From positions 176,860,645 to 176,924,644 of the forward strand of contig NC_090319.1 of NCBI RefSeq assembly GCF_040869045.1: DNA of 64,000 nucleotides, given 5' to 3'. Each line of letters starts with the position of its first letter. Within the stretch, counting starts at the first letter, position 1. Origin of the DNA: Eurosta solidaginis. Taxonomy: Eukaryota > Arthropoda > Insecta > Diptera > Tephritidae. Below the pieces are notes generated by a model. The model did not search any database. It was given only the letters and a program-made list of their open reading frames with translations, and was not told where the DNA came from. The translations under genes and the position numbers were made by a program. Shown here one piece after another: positions 20,928-32,758 of the stretch.

Positions 20928-21382
20928 TTTTTGGTACAAAAATACTCAGGAAAGTGGCAGCTGCGAGCATTTATAGTTTTGAAATGGGAAAAAGCCGCTA
21001 TGATGCCGGTTGCCGTTTTGACCTAAAACCAAAATCATTTTTGGGACGTTTTTTTCGTTTAATATACAATGTGAAAATTTTTCGATTCAGTCAAGTTGCA
21101 TTTAAATAATAATAAATTAAGTTGAAATAAAAGAATATATAATAAAATAAAATAAATTAGCATAAAATAAAATATAAAAAATGTAATGTCATATTTTTGA
21201 GCAAATTTATTTTTTTTTTTTTTTGTTCAGTATAAGACGTACTTTATCTAAAATGAGCATACAATCTGGAAATGCAAAAACATTTTCGGGTAATTTGCCA
21301 TTAATTGTTATAAATAAGTTTATTTAGTTTCAACCAAAGTTAACTCATTATTTGCGATTTCGTGTTTTTATGAACTAAAATA
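20928..21382. repeat. dispersed AT-rich repeat, copy 2 (left part)
   Basis: Same order of blocks as 15216-15655, cut at 21382 by the minisatellite elements. It resumes at 29848 with aaactaagaatatgttaaat, matching the continuation of copy 1 near 15633-15655. Confidence 0.75.
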
Positions 21383-21490
21383 AACAAGTAAGGAAGGCTA
21401 AGTTCGGGTGTAACCGAATATTAGATACTTAGCTGAGAGCTTTGGAGAAAAAATTGTCTTTTTTATGGATACATACAAATGGTAATACTA
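21383..21490 (+). mobile_element. minisatellite element, outer copy, 5' fragment
   Basis: Starts aaacaagtaaggaaggctaag with the gttcgggtgtaaccgaa hairpin and ttagctgagagct. After about 108 bp a second, complete start of the same family begins at 21491. The rest of this copy appears to resume at 28649. Confidence 0.65.
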
Positions 21491-21619
21491 ACAAGTAAGG
21501 AAGGTTAAGTTCGGGTGTAACCGAACATTACATACTCAGTTGAGAGCTATGGTGACAACATAAGGGAAAATAACCATGTAGGAAAATGAACCGAGGGAAA
21601 CCCTGGAATGTGTTGGTAT

Positions 21620-24600
21620 GACATGTGTATCAAATGAAAGGCATTAAAGAGTATTTTATGAGGGAGTGGGCCATCATAGTTCTATAGGTGGACGCCATTT
21701 AGGGATATAGCCACAAAGGTGGATCAGGGTTGACTCTAGAATGCGTTTGTACGATATGGGTATCAAATTAAAGGTGTTAATGAGTATTTTAAAAGGGAGT
21801 AATCCTTAGTTCCATAGGTGGACGCCGTTTCGAGATATCGCCATAAAGGTGGGCCAGGGGTGACTCTAGAGTTCGTTTGTGCAATATGGGTATCAAACGA
21901 AAGGAGTTACTGAGTATTTTAAAAGGGAGTGGGCCTTAGTTCTATAGGTGGACGCCTTTTCGAGTTATCGCAATAAAGGTGGACCAGGGGTGACTCTAGA
22001 CTTTGTTAGTACGTTATGGGTATCAAATGAAAGGTGTTAATGAGTATTTTAAAAGGGAGTGGGCCTTAGTTCTATAGGTGGACGCCGTTTCGAAATATCG
22101 CCATAAAGGTGGACCAGGGGTGACTCTAGAATGTGTTTGTACGATATGGGTATCAAATTAAAGGTGTTAATGAGTATTTTAAAAGGGAGTAATCCTTAGT
22201 TCCATAGGTGGACGCCGTTTCGAGATATCGCCACAAAGGTGGAACAGGGGTGACCCTAGAATTTGTTTGTACAATATGGGCATCAAACGAATGGTGTTAA
22301 TGAGTATTTTAAAAGGGAGTGGGCCTTAGTTCTATAGGTGGATGCCGTTTCGAAATATCGCCATAAAGGTGGGCCAGGGGTGACTCTAGAATGCGTTTGT
22401 ACGATATGGGTATCAAATGAAAGGTGTTAATGAGTATTTTAAAAGGGAGTAATCCTTAGTTCCATAGGTGGACGCCGTTTCGAGATATCGCCATAAAGGT
22501 GGACCAGGGGTGACCCTAGAATTTGTTTGTACAAAATGGGTATCAAAAGAAAGGTGTTAATAAGTATTTTAAAAGGGAGTAATCCTTAGTCCCATAGGTG
22601 GACGTCGTTTCGAGATATCGCCATAAAGGTGGACCAGGGGTGACCCTAGAATTTGTTTGTACAATTTGGGCATCAAACGAAAGGTGTTAATGAGTATTTT
22701 AAAAGGGAGTGGCCTTAGTTCTATAGGTGGACGCCGTTTCGAAATATCGCCATAAAGGTGGAGGAGGGGTGACTCTAGAATGTGTTTGTACGATATGGGT
22801 ATAAAATTAAAGGTATTAATGAGGGTTTTAAAAGGGAGTGGTGGTTGTTGTATAGGTGGTCGCATTTTCGAAATATCGCCATAAAGGTGGACCAGGGTTG
22901 ACTCTAAAATGTGTTTGTATGATATGGGTATCAAATTAAAGGTATTAATGAGGGGTTTAAAAGGGAGTGGTGGTTGTTGTATAGGTGGTCGCCTTTTCGG
23001 GATATCGCCATAAAGGTGGACCAGGGGTGACTCTAGAATGCGTTTGTACGATATGGGTATCAAATGAAAGGTGTTAATGAGTATTTTAAAAGGGAGTAAT
23101 CCTTAGTTCCATAGGTGGACGCCGTTTCGAGATATAGCCATAAAGTTGGACCAGGGGTGACCCTAGAATTTGTTTGTACAATATGGGTATCAAAAGAAAT
23201 GTGTTAATAAGTATTTTAAAAGGGAGTAATCCTTAGTCCCATAGGTGGACGTCGTTTCGAGATATCGCCATAAAGGTGGACCAGGGGTGACCCTAGAATT
23301 TGTTTGTACAATATGGGCATCAAACGAAAGGTGTTAATGAGTATTTTAAAAGGGAGTGGCCTTAGTTCTATAGGTGGACGCCGTTTCGAAATATCGCCAT
23401 AAAGGTGGACCAGGGGTGACTCTAGAATGTGTTTGTACGATATGGGTATAAAATTAAAGGTATTAATGAGGGTTTTAAAAGGGAGTGGTGGTTGTTGTAT
23501 AGGTGGTCGCATTTTCGAAATATCGCCATAAAGGTGGACCAGGGTTGACTCTAAAATGTGTTTGTATGATATGGGTATCAAATTAAAGGTATTAATGAGG
23601 GGTTTAAAAGGGAGTGGTGGTTGTTGTATAGGTAGTCGCATTTTCGAAATATCGCCATAGAGGTGGAACAGGGGTGACTCTAGAATTTGTTTGTAAAATA
23701 TGGGTATCAAAAGAAAGGTGTTAATGAGTATTTTAAAAGGGAGTAATCCTTACTTCCATAGGTGGACGCCGTTTCGAGATATCGCCATAAAGGTGGGCCA
23801 GGGGTGACTCTAGAATTCGTTTGTGCAATATGGGTATCAAACGAAAGGAGTTAATGAGTATTTTAAAAGGGAGTGGGCCTTAGTTCTATAGGTGGACGCC
23901 TTTTCGAGTTATCGCAATAAAGGTGGACTAGGGGTGACTTTAGAATATGTTTGTACGATATGGGTATCAAATGAAAGGTGTTAATGAGTATTTTAAAAGG
24001 GAGTGGGCCTTAGTTCTATAGGTGGACGCCGTTTCGAAATATCGCTATAAAGGTGGACCAGGAGTGACTCTAGAATGTGTTTGTACGATATGGGTATCAA
24101 ATTAAAGGTATTAATGAGGGTTTTAAAAGGGAGTGGTGGTTGCTGTGTAGGTGGTCGCATTTTCGAAATATCGCCATAAAGGTGGACCAGGGTTGACTCT
24201 AAAATGTGTTTGTATGATATGGGTATCAAATTAAAGGTATTAATGAGGGGTTTAAAAGGGAGTGGTGGTTGTTGTATAGGTAGTCGCATTTTCGAAATAT
24301 CGCCATAAAGGTGGAACAGGGGTGACTCTAGAATTTGTTTGTAAAATATGGGTATCAAAAGAAAGGTGTTAATGAGTATTTTAAAAGGGAGTAATCCTTA
24401 CTTCCATAGGTGGACGCCGTTTCGAGATATCGCCATAAAGGTGGGCCAGGGGTGACTCTAGAATTCGTTTGTGCAATATGGGTATCAAACGAAAGGAGTT
24501 AATGAGTATTTTAAAAGGGAGTGGGCCTTAGTTCTATAGGTGGACGCCTTTTCGAGTTATCGCAATAAAGGTGGACTAGGGGTGACTTTAGAATATGTTT

Positions 24601-26345
24601 GTACGATATGGGTATCAAATGAAAGGTGTTAATGAGTATTTTAAAAGGGAGTGGGCCTTAGTTCTATAGGTGGACGCCGTTTCGAAATATCGCTATAAAG
24701 GTGGACCAGGAGTGACTCTAGAATGTGTTTGTACGATATGGGTATAAAATTAAAGGTGTTAATGAGTATTCTAAAAGGGAGTAATCCTTAGTTCCATAGG
24801 TGGACGCCGTTTCGAGATATCGCCATAAAGGTGGGCCAGGGGTGACTCTAGAGTTCGTTTGTGCAATATGGGTATCAAACGAAAGGAGTTACTGAGTATT
24901 TTAAAAGGGAGTGGGCCTTAGTTCTATAGGTGGACGCCTTTTCGAGTTATCGCAATAAAGGTGGACCAGGGGTGACTCTAGACTTTGTTAGTACGTTATG
25001 GGTATCAAATGAAAGGTGTTAATGAGTATTTTAAAAGGGAGTGGGCCTTAGTTCTATAGGTGGACGCCGTTTCGAAATATCGCCATAAAGGTGGACCAGG
25101 GGTGACTCTAGAATGTGTTTGTACGATATGGGTATAAAATTAAAGGTACTAATGAGGGTTTTAAAAGGGAGTGCTGGTTGTTGTATAGGTGGTCGCATTT
25201 TCGAAATATCGCCATAAAGGTGGACCAGGGGTGACTCTAGAATTTGTTTGTACAATATGGGTATCAAAAGAAAGGTGTTAATGAGTATTTTAAAAGGGAG
25301 TAATCCTTAGTTCCATAGGCGGACGCCGTTTCGAGATATCGCCATAAAGGTTGGCCAGGGGTGACTCTAGAATTCGTGTGTGCAATATGGGTATCAAACG
25401 AAAGGAGTTAATGTCTATTTTAAAAGGGAGTAATCCTTAGTTCCATATGTGGATGCCGTTTCGAGATATCGCCATAAAGGTGGACCAGGGGTGACTCTAG
25501 AATTTGTTTGTACAATATGGATATCAAAAGAAAGGTGTTAATGAGTATTTTAAAAGGGAGTAATCCTTAGTTCCATAGGCGGACGCCGTTTCGAGATATC
25601 GCCATAAAGGTGGGCCAGGGGTGACTCTAGAATTCGTTTGTGCAATATGGGTATCAAACGAAAGGAGTTAATGAGTATTTTTAAAAGGGAGTGGGCCTTC
25701 GTTCTATAGGTGTTCGCCTTTTCGAGATATCGCCATAAAGGTGGCTTTAGAATATGTTTGTACGATATGGGTATCAAATGAAAGGTGTTGATGAGTATTT
25801 TAAAAGGGATTGGGCCTTAGTTCTATAGGTGGACGCCGTTTCGAAATATCGCCATAAAGGTGGACGAGGGGTGACTCTAGAATGTGTTTGTACGATATGG
25901 GTATCAAATTAAAGGTATTAATGAGGGTTTTAAAAGGGAGTGGTGGTTGCTGTGTAGGTGGTCGCATTTTCGAAATATCGCCATAAAGGTGGACCAGGGA
26001 TGACTCTAGAATTTGTTTGTACAATATGGGTATCAAAAGAAAGGTGTTAATGAGTATTTTAAAAGGGAGTAATCCTTAGTTCCATAGGTGGACGCCGTTT
26101 CGAGATATCGCCATAAAGGTGGACCAGGGGTGACTCTAGAATTCGTTTGTGCAATATGGGAATCAAACGAAAGGAGTTAATGATTATTTTAAAAGGGAGT
26201 GGGCCTTTAGTTCTATATGTGGACGCCTTTTCGAGATATCGCCATAAAGGCGGACCACGGGTGACTCTAGAATGAGTTTGTACGATATGGGTATCAAATT
26301 AAAGGTACTAATGAGAGTTTTAAAAGGGAGTGGTGTTAGTTGTAT
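21620..26345 (+). repeat. 129-130-bp minisatellite array, about 36 units, with higher-order repeats
   Basis: Same unit as at 17270-18745. A five-unit block of about 648 bp recurs: near-identical stretches start (minus-strand sense) at 23063, 23710 and 24358, spaced 647 and 648 bp. Such higher-order repeats indicate recent unequal exchange or slippage. Where units are exactly 129 bp the minus-strand frame stays open for up to 164 codons. Confidence 0.95.
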
Positions 26346-26723
26346 ATGTGAAGGCGTTTTTCAGATATCAACCAAAATGTGGACCAGGGTGACCCAGAAC
26401 ATCATCTGTTGGATACCGTAATTTATTTATATATGTAATACCTGCCAAGATTTTAAGGGTTTTTTATTTCGCCCTGCAGAACTTTTTCATTTTCTTCTAC
26501 TTAATATGGTAGGTGTCACAACCATTTTATAAAGTTTTTTCTAAAGTTATATTTCGCTTCAATAAAACAATCCAATTACCTTACCATGTTTCATCCCTTT
26601 TTTCGTATTTGGTATAGAATTATGGCATTTTTTTCATTTTTCGTAATTTTCGATATCGAAAAAGTGGGCGTGGTCATAGTCGGATTTCGTTCATTTTTCA
26701 TACCAAGATAAAGTGAGTTCAAG

Positions 26724-27661
26724 CAAAGACTCTCTAAATATAAGATGGTACATTGTAGAGTTCTAAAGCTTTGTGGAAATTGTGGGACGGCTGTACCAGG
26801 AATTCACCATACTTTTTGCTATGCTGTCCGCCTCAACATAGCTGATTTTATAAGGCTGTTTAACTCTGTAATCTCTGCTGTAATTTATTTTGCTTTTGGA
26901 AAAATTACCTATTTGAAATAAGCTGGCTGAAAAATATTGGCATAACAGCTTAAGTTAGATCAACAATGGAAAATCTTGGAAAATTTGAGCAGATGTGGCA
27001 ATTTCGCGCGTTCGTTGAACGAAATTTTGACAATCTATTGATGACCACTAGGAAATTAGCGACATTCCATCAACTAAGCAGCACTTTAGCAATACTACTG
27101 TTATTATTTGGCTGATCAAACACACCCATATTAATTGTGCATTAAATCTAAAATATAAAACTCAAAAATGAGTTCGGTTGTTATGTCCGCAGCATTTATT
27201 TAGTTCAAAGTCAAAGCCAATAATAGCCAAAGCCATAATAATTTACACGGGTCATCAATTCTTTTTCTGATTCAAAAGATGAACTACCAGCGCTACCGTC
27301 ATCAGCTCAGTATCATCATTGCCAATAGCGCCAATAACACCAAACTCGTGCCTGACACACAAAAGTCGTTTCATTCAATAGCGCAAGTGAAATTTACTAC
27401 GCACTCACTACTAAGTAGCGTCAAAAATTCGCGTGGAGTCATTGCGTCAATGAGCTACCATTGAGCTGGCACGGCATTGGCGCTGGCGCAATGCAATTTA
27501 CATCACTAAAATTGCGCGAATACCAGGGCTCATGACTTTTTAATCCCGATGGTGAAAACGAAACAGGGGCAAAACGTATGGTGTATTCCTGGTGTAGCCG
27601 TTCCACTTTGTGGAGAATGAACGACTCTACAATGCTCCCTCTTATTAATCTACTCTCTTTG
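26724..27661. mobile_element. non-autonomous TIR element, about 938 bp
   Basis: The left end caaagactctctaaatataa and the reverse complement of the right end caaagagagtagattaataa start inverted repeats that can be followed for about 100 bp, including matching blocks around cattgtagag and accaggaat-caccata. The flank gttcaag (26717-26723) recurs at 27662-27668, and copy A shows the empty site. The 7-bp duplication, or 8 bp with a mismatch, and CA start suggest a hAT-like origin. No transposase inside. Confidence 0.7.
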
Positions 27662-28648
27662 GTTCAAGTAAGCACGTGAACTAAGTTCATTAAAGATATG
27701 TCGATTTTTTCTCAAGTTATCGTGTTAACGGCCATGCGGAAGGACAGACGGACGACTGTGTATGAAAACTGTGCGTGGCATCAACCGATTTCGCCCATTT
27801 TCCCAGTAAAGAGTTAGCGTCATAAAATCTATGCCCCTACCAAATTTCAAAAGGATTGGTTAATTTTTGTTCGACTTATGGCGTTAAAAGTATCCTAGAC
27901 AAATTAAATGAAAAAGGGCGGAGCCACGCCCATTTTGAAATTTTCTTTTATTTTTGTTGCACTATATCATTACTGGAGTTGAATGTTGACATAATTTACT
28001 TATATACTGTAAAGATATTAAATTTTTTGTTAAAATTTTACTTTAAAAAATTTTTTTTTTAAAGTGGGCGTGGTCCTTCTCCGATTTTGCTAATCTTTAC
28101 TAAGCGTACATATAGTAATAGGAGTAACGTTCCTGCCAAATTTCATCATGATATCTTCAACGACTGCCAAATCACAGCTTGTAAAATTTTAAATTACCTT
28201 CTTTTAAAAGTGCGCGGTGCCACGCCCATTGTCCAAAATTTTACTAATTTTCTATTCTGCGTCATAAGTTCAACTCACATACCAAGTTTCGTCGCTTTAT
28301 CTGTCTTTTGTAATGAATTATCGCAATTTTTCGGTTTTTCGAAATTTTCGACATCGAAAAAGTGGGCCTGGTTATAGTCCGATATCGTTCATTTTAAATA
28401 GCGATCTAAGATGAGTGCTCAGGAACCTACATACCAAATTTCATCAAGATACCTAAAAATTTACTCAAGTTATCGTGTTAACGGGCGGACGGACGGACGG
28501 ACATGGCTCAATCAAATTTTATTTCGATCCTGATTATTTTTATATATGGAAGTCTATATCTATCTCGATTCCTTTATATATGTACAACCAACCGTTATAC
28601 AATCAAACTTAATATACTCTGTGACTCTGCTCAACTGAGTATAAAAAG

Positions 28649-29847
28649 TGGAGCACCTTGTCTTTGCTATCCTTCTTCAGCTATTAATATCGACCAAATC
28701 GTAGACCAAAGGTGACGTTTTTTGGAACGAAGGGAAAATCACCATGTAGGAAAATTAACCTAGGATATGAAATGAAAGGTATTAAAGAGTATTTTAAAAA
28801 GGACTGGGCCTTAGTTCTATAGGTGGAAGCCTTTTCGAGATATCGCCATAAAGGTGGACCAGGGGTGACTACAATATGTTTGTGTACGAAATGGGTATCA
28901 AATTAATGGTATTAATGAGGGTTTTAAAAGGGAGTTGCCCTTAGTTGTATATGTGAAGGCGTTTTCGAGATATCGGCCAAAATGTGGACCAGGGTGACCC
29001 AGAACATCATATGTCGGGTACTGCTTATTTATTTATATAGGTATTACCACGAACAATATTCCTGCCATGATTCCAAGGGCTTTTGATTTCGCCCTGCAGA
29101 ACTTTTTCATTTTCTTCTACTTAATATGTAGGTGTCACACCCATTTTGCAACGTTTTTTCTTAAGTTATATTTTGCGTCAAAAAACCAGTCCAACCATCA
29201 TATTTCATCCCTTTTTTCCTATTTGGTAAAGAATTATGGCATTTTTTTCATGTTTCGAAATTTTCGATATCTTCCATTTTTAATACCAAGATAAAGTGAG
29301 TTCACATAAGTACGTGAACTAAGTTTAGTAAAGATATATCGATTTTTGCTCAAGTTATCGTGTTAACGGCCGAGCGGAAGGACAGACGGTGGACTGTGTA
29401 TAAAAACTGGGCGTGGCTTCCACCGATTTCGCCCATTTTCACAGAAAAAAATTATCATCATAGAAGCTATGCCCTTACCAAATTCCACGAGGATTGGTAA
29501 ATTTTTGTTCGCTTATGGCATTAAAAGTATTCTAGACAAATTAAATGAAAAAGGGCCGAGCCAAGCCCATTTTGAAATTTTCTTTTATTTTTGTATTTTG
29601 TTACAACATATTATTACTGGAGTTGAATATTGACATAATTTACTTATATACCTCAAAATTTACTCAAGTTATCGTGTTTACGGACAGACGGTCGGACGGA
29701 CGGAAATGGCTAAATGAATTTCTTTTTTCGCCCAGATCATTTTGATATATAGAAGTCTATATCTATCTCGATTAGTATATGCCGTTACGGGGTACCGTTA
29801 TGCGAACACAATTAATATACTCTGTGAGCTCTGCTCAGCTGAGTATA
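28649..29847 (+). mobile_element. minisatellite element, outer copy, 3' part
   Basis: Holds the gggaaaatcaccatgtagg leader block, fewer than two array units (about 28780-28990), a shortened tail with gggcgtgg markers, and the end ctctgctcagctgagtataaaaa. Together with 21383-21490 it forms one element split by copy C. Confidence 0.6.
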
Positions 29848-29880
29848 AAAACTAAGAATATGTTAAATAAAGACCTACTT
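29848..29880. repeat. dispersed AT-rich repeat, copy 2 (right part)
   Basis: aagaatatgttaaataaaga corresponds to aagaatctgttaaataaata in copy 1, so the minisatellite cluster at 21383-29847 lies inside this repeat. Confidence 0.6.
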
Positions 29881-29884
29881 CTAC

Positions 29885-30115
29885 TTCTGATGGTGATAGT
29901 CAACCTTTTGACTATCGAAACGCTAATTTCGAAGTATTGAATTCAGTTATACCGGAAATAGATTGGAACTCCCTTTTTCTTGCTAAAAACGTCTCGGAGT
30001 GCTTTGATGTTTTATTAGATAGCATTTTCGTAGTACTGCGCAATAATCTCCCCCTGTTCGAGGGAGCAGGAGACCTTGGGCTCGTCCGACGAAATAAATG
30101 AAAAGATCGAAAATT
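29885..30115 (+). pseudogene. CR1/Jockey-like LINE fragment, endonuclease-RT linker
   Basis: Open plus frame reading DYRNANFEVLNSVIPEIDW, then CFDVLLDSIFVVLRNNLPLF. This is the stretch between endonuclease and RT in LINEs of the family found at 31324-32758, and probably belongs to the same insertion, now split by 30116-31323. A chance near-palindrome (gatagtcaa/ttgactatc) lies at its start. Confidence 0.6.
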
Positions 30116-30547
30116 GAGAATTAGCATTCACGTTATAAACATATTTTATTTAATTAATTAAATATACAAATTATTTGATTAATTGCAATATGATATTGTA
30201 ATGTGTTTGTGTGTATATGAATATGTATATATGTGTATATTAATAAGTATATAATTTTATTTCAACTTACGGAAATCGGGGTGGCTAGAGACTGCTGTTC
30301 CTTGGACGATCGCAAAAGAAGAGAAAGAGGCTTCTTTTGCATAAAGTCCTCTAACTCGCGAAACGGTAAAATCGAACGATTATTTTAGTTAACTGTTTGA
30401 CAAAAGTAGTCAAACAGTTGCTGTTAACATAAGGTTAGCAGAATGCATACTAAGGCTGCCGAAAACATTTATGTTCCTGGGCTGCCGCAAATATTTATGT
30501 TTTGGTGTGTGATCGATTTTTGCTGACCAATTTGATTTTATTACATT
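30116..30547. other. unassigned AT-rich stretch with a hairpin
   Basis: No gene recognised. Contains a perfect 11-bp inverted repeat with a 7-base loop (30391-30419) and gt/at-rich simple sequence near 30205-30250. Confidence 0.5.
30391..30419. repeat. perfect 11-bp hairpin
   Basis: aactgtttgac, loop aaaagta, gtcaaacagtt. Confidence 0.8.
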
Positions 30548-30601
30548 CAGAATTATTATAGGCTTGTTCACGCAAACATAAGAGAACAAAAACGAAATAT
30601 T

Positions 30602-31012
30602 TCTCTAGCATACAAATCCAACTTCACTCTCTCCACTATATTTACCAAGACAAAAAGCCCAGTAGAACCACACCAACAAAACAATGTAATCTACCAAGTA
30701 CAATGCAAAGGTGGAGAAAACACACAATGCGACAAAATATACATAGGGACGATGAAAAGAAAATTGGGAGTTCGACTAGCAGAGCACGAAGCGGACATAA
30801 ACAAAAAGAAAAGCGGCACGGCACTTGCTCAACATATTCTAACACATGGACACACCGCTGATTTACAAAATACAAAAATAATAGACACAGAGAGGAAAGA
30901 GAAAAAGCGGTACACACTAGAGAGTCTTCACATACTAAAAAATAGAGAGAAAACAGTAAATAGACGAGAAGATACTGATCAAATTGCGGCAGCATATCTA
31001 TTATGCTTATGA
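30602..31012 (+). CDS. PLE GIY-YIG endonuclease domain (partial protein)
   Basis: Open frame running in from the truncated 5' side; the first ATG (30752) lies inside the domain, so 30602 marks the first convincing homology, SLAYKSNFTLSTIFTK. Then VIYQVQCKGGENTQCDKIYIG with the YIG core, the R of VRLAEHEADI, HILTHGHT, and the family end ESLHILKNREKTVNRRED through IAAAYLLCL. No stop or shift inside. In a full PLE this domain follows RT and nicks the target. RT is absent, so the fragment is not autonomous. It closely parallels the broken domain at 1222-1842. Confidence 0.8.
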   Translation, partial: SLAYKSNFTLSTIFTKTKSPVEPHQQNNVIYQVQCKGGENTQCDKIYIGTMKRKLGVRLAEHEADINKKKSGTALAQHILTHGHTADLQNTKIIDTERKEKKRYTLESLHILKNREKTVNRREDTDQIAAAYLLCL

Positions 31013-31220
31013 TTTGAAATTAGTTTTGACAAATATACCAAACATGCATGGTATTATTTACTCCTATGAGTTTTGTGATATTTTATTTTAATTATTATTT
31101 CATGTGAGTTTCTTTTTTCCGCATTTAATGTTTGTGTCATGATTTAACAATGTTTATGTTCCAACTTGTTTTTACAAATTTGTCTTTGTTATTGTTATTG
31201 TTTTTAAATAAAGATGTCCA

Positions 31221-31258
31221 GCCCCTGAGGATGCCAAGGAGCTTGGCGAAACGTCGGG
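31221..31258 (+). ncRNA. hammerhead ribozyme motif, intact core
   Basis: GCCC, CTGAGGA (CUGANGA), a perfect 6-bp stem II (GCCAAG/CTTGGC, loop gag), GAAAC, GTC cleavage triplet, GGG pairing with the leading CCC. It lies just after the GIY-YIG frame, in the PLE terminal repeat. Stem III is minimal, as in other PLE hammerheads, so cleavage may need a dimer. Confidence 0.7.
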
Positions 31259-31323
31259 TTTATAATTGAAGTTTAATCTTGCACTGTTCAAATATCTGAC
31301 CATTCAAGCCTATAATAATTCTG

Positions 31324-32758
31324 AATTTATGCTTTGGACCCGTAGGCATAAACACCCCCTTTTTGAATAAATATTTTAAATTCTTCAAAGCCACTAACCC
31401 AATCATTCATAAGTAGCAGTACCTAAATTTCATGCGTCAGTTTGATGAACTTGATAAGCTTTTATACAATAACTATTCAATCGCTACGAATCTGATATCA
31501 AGTCAAACCCTATAGCCGTCTGGAATTTGATTCGGTCAAAAAAGGGGTGCTCAAATATTCCATCTTGTTTGAGCTATAACGAGAAGTCTTCTGTCAGTTT
31601 GGTATTCTCAATTAATCTTTCTGTCACTTTCTTTAAATCGAATTACGTTATTGATAACCATTCAATTTGTAATTCCGCTAATTTTGTGGACTTTGGTGCA
31701 GTTGCAGTTACTGAGCTTGACGTTATCAACGGCATCTCGGCGTTGAAATCATCATTCAAACGAGATTTAGATGGGTTATCTTCTTTCTTACTAAAGAAAT
31801 ACAGCTTTATCGGCGCCTTTATGCTTTATTTTTAATCTGTCTCTTTCCACGGGTGTTTTTATTGATCGGTGGAAAATTGCCTCTATCACGCCAATCTTTA
31901 AATGTGGTAATAAAAATTATGTTAAAAATTACAGGCCTATTTCAAAATTAACCACATGCTCAAAACTGCTAGAAAATGTGGTCAAAGAAAAATTATGCTT
32001 TGCCATTAAAAGAACTTTAAGCCCATACCAACATGGTTTTGTTTCTGGGCGATCAACAGTAAAACTAATTTGGCCATATTTTCAGAGTACTTTGTCTCAG
32101 CATTTAAAAATGGATATCAAGTCGATACAATTTATACAGATTTTGCAGAAGCTTTTGATACTGTCTCAAATAATATCTTACTGAAAAAACTCCAAAATTT
32201 GGACTTTCATTCAGCTTTTCTAATGTGGCTTAAGTCGTATATCACTAATAGAATTTCCTTTATAGAAATCGAAAGCACCAGATCTTACCCCTTCGCGGCC
32301 ATTTGGTGTGCCTCAGGGTAGTATTCTTGGTACTATATTGTTTTTGTTATTTATAAATGACATTGGCGAATGTTTTAGTCATTCAAAAATATCTATTATA
32401 TGCTGATGAACTTAAGCTTTTTAGTACATTTTCCTGTCCGTCCGATATTCTGGTTCTTCAATGCGACTGAAATGAGCTTGCTGAGTGATGTATAAGAAAC
32501 AAAATGGCTCTTAACATCAACAAATATTACCATATGGCATTTTCGAAGTCAATAATTCGATTTCCCTCTGTATAGTCACTCTTAAGTACTGAACTCAATG
32601 CAGTAACTTAATTTCTGGATCTCGGTGCGCTTTTTGACTCAGGTTATTCTTTCGTTAACCATGTCAACTACATTATCCCTAAGACCTACTCCAACTTAGC
32701 TTTTGTAAAGCGATATGCTAAAGATTTTAAAGATCCTTATACAAGGAAGATGCTCTAT
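31324..32758 (+). pseudogene. CR1/Jockey-like LINE RT, first copy
   Basis: Continues 29885-30115. Frames read SDIKSNPIAVWNLIRSKKGC (near 31485-31545), DRWKIASITPIFKCGNKNYVKNYRPISKL (31865-31950), YQHGFVSGRSTV, TIYTDFAEAFDTVSNNILL (RT motif A), FGVPQGSILGTILFLLFINDI (motif B) and a YADE box (near 32400) in place of YADD. Several frameshifts. From 31915 to 32758 it matches 33917-34760 without a difference that I could find. It ends abruptly against antisense Jockey sequence. Confidence 0.75.

Larger units (their letters stand above)
21491..28648 (+). mobile_element. minisatellite element, copy C (inner, 7.2 kb)
   Basis: Same ends as copy A (acaagtaaggaaggttaag ... ctctgctcaactgagtataaaaa). The array is much longer than in copy A, and the tail (26345-28648) is interrupted by a TIR element (26724-27661). 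It sits inside the outer copy (21383-21490 plus 28649-29847). Confidence 0.7.
30548..31323 (+). mobile_element. 5'-truncated Penelope-like element with inverted flanks
   Basis: Holds an intact GIY-YIG frame and a terminal repeat with a hammerhead motif. The outermost 19 bases, cagaattattataggcttg (30548-30566), are exactly inverted at 31305-31323. It interrupts a LINE (29885-30115 and 31324 onward). It is a different PLE lineage from that at 1024-12009. Confidence 0.75.

Noticed and set aside
22569..24358. Minus-strand frames of up to 164 codons repeating a 43-residue unit (IPISYKHILESPLVHLYGD-like)
   Set aside because: They come from 129-bp tandem units that happen to be a multiple of three; neighbouring 130-bp units break the frame, there is no start context or coding signal, and the same array lacks such frames elsewhere.
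21620..26345. CRISPR-like array
   Set aside because: Units are contiguous with no unique spacers, and the host is an insect; it is a minisatellite.
27279..27464. 61-codon frame inside the TIR element as a transposase
   Set aside because: Too short, no DDE or BED-type residues; the element appears non-autonomous.
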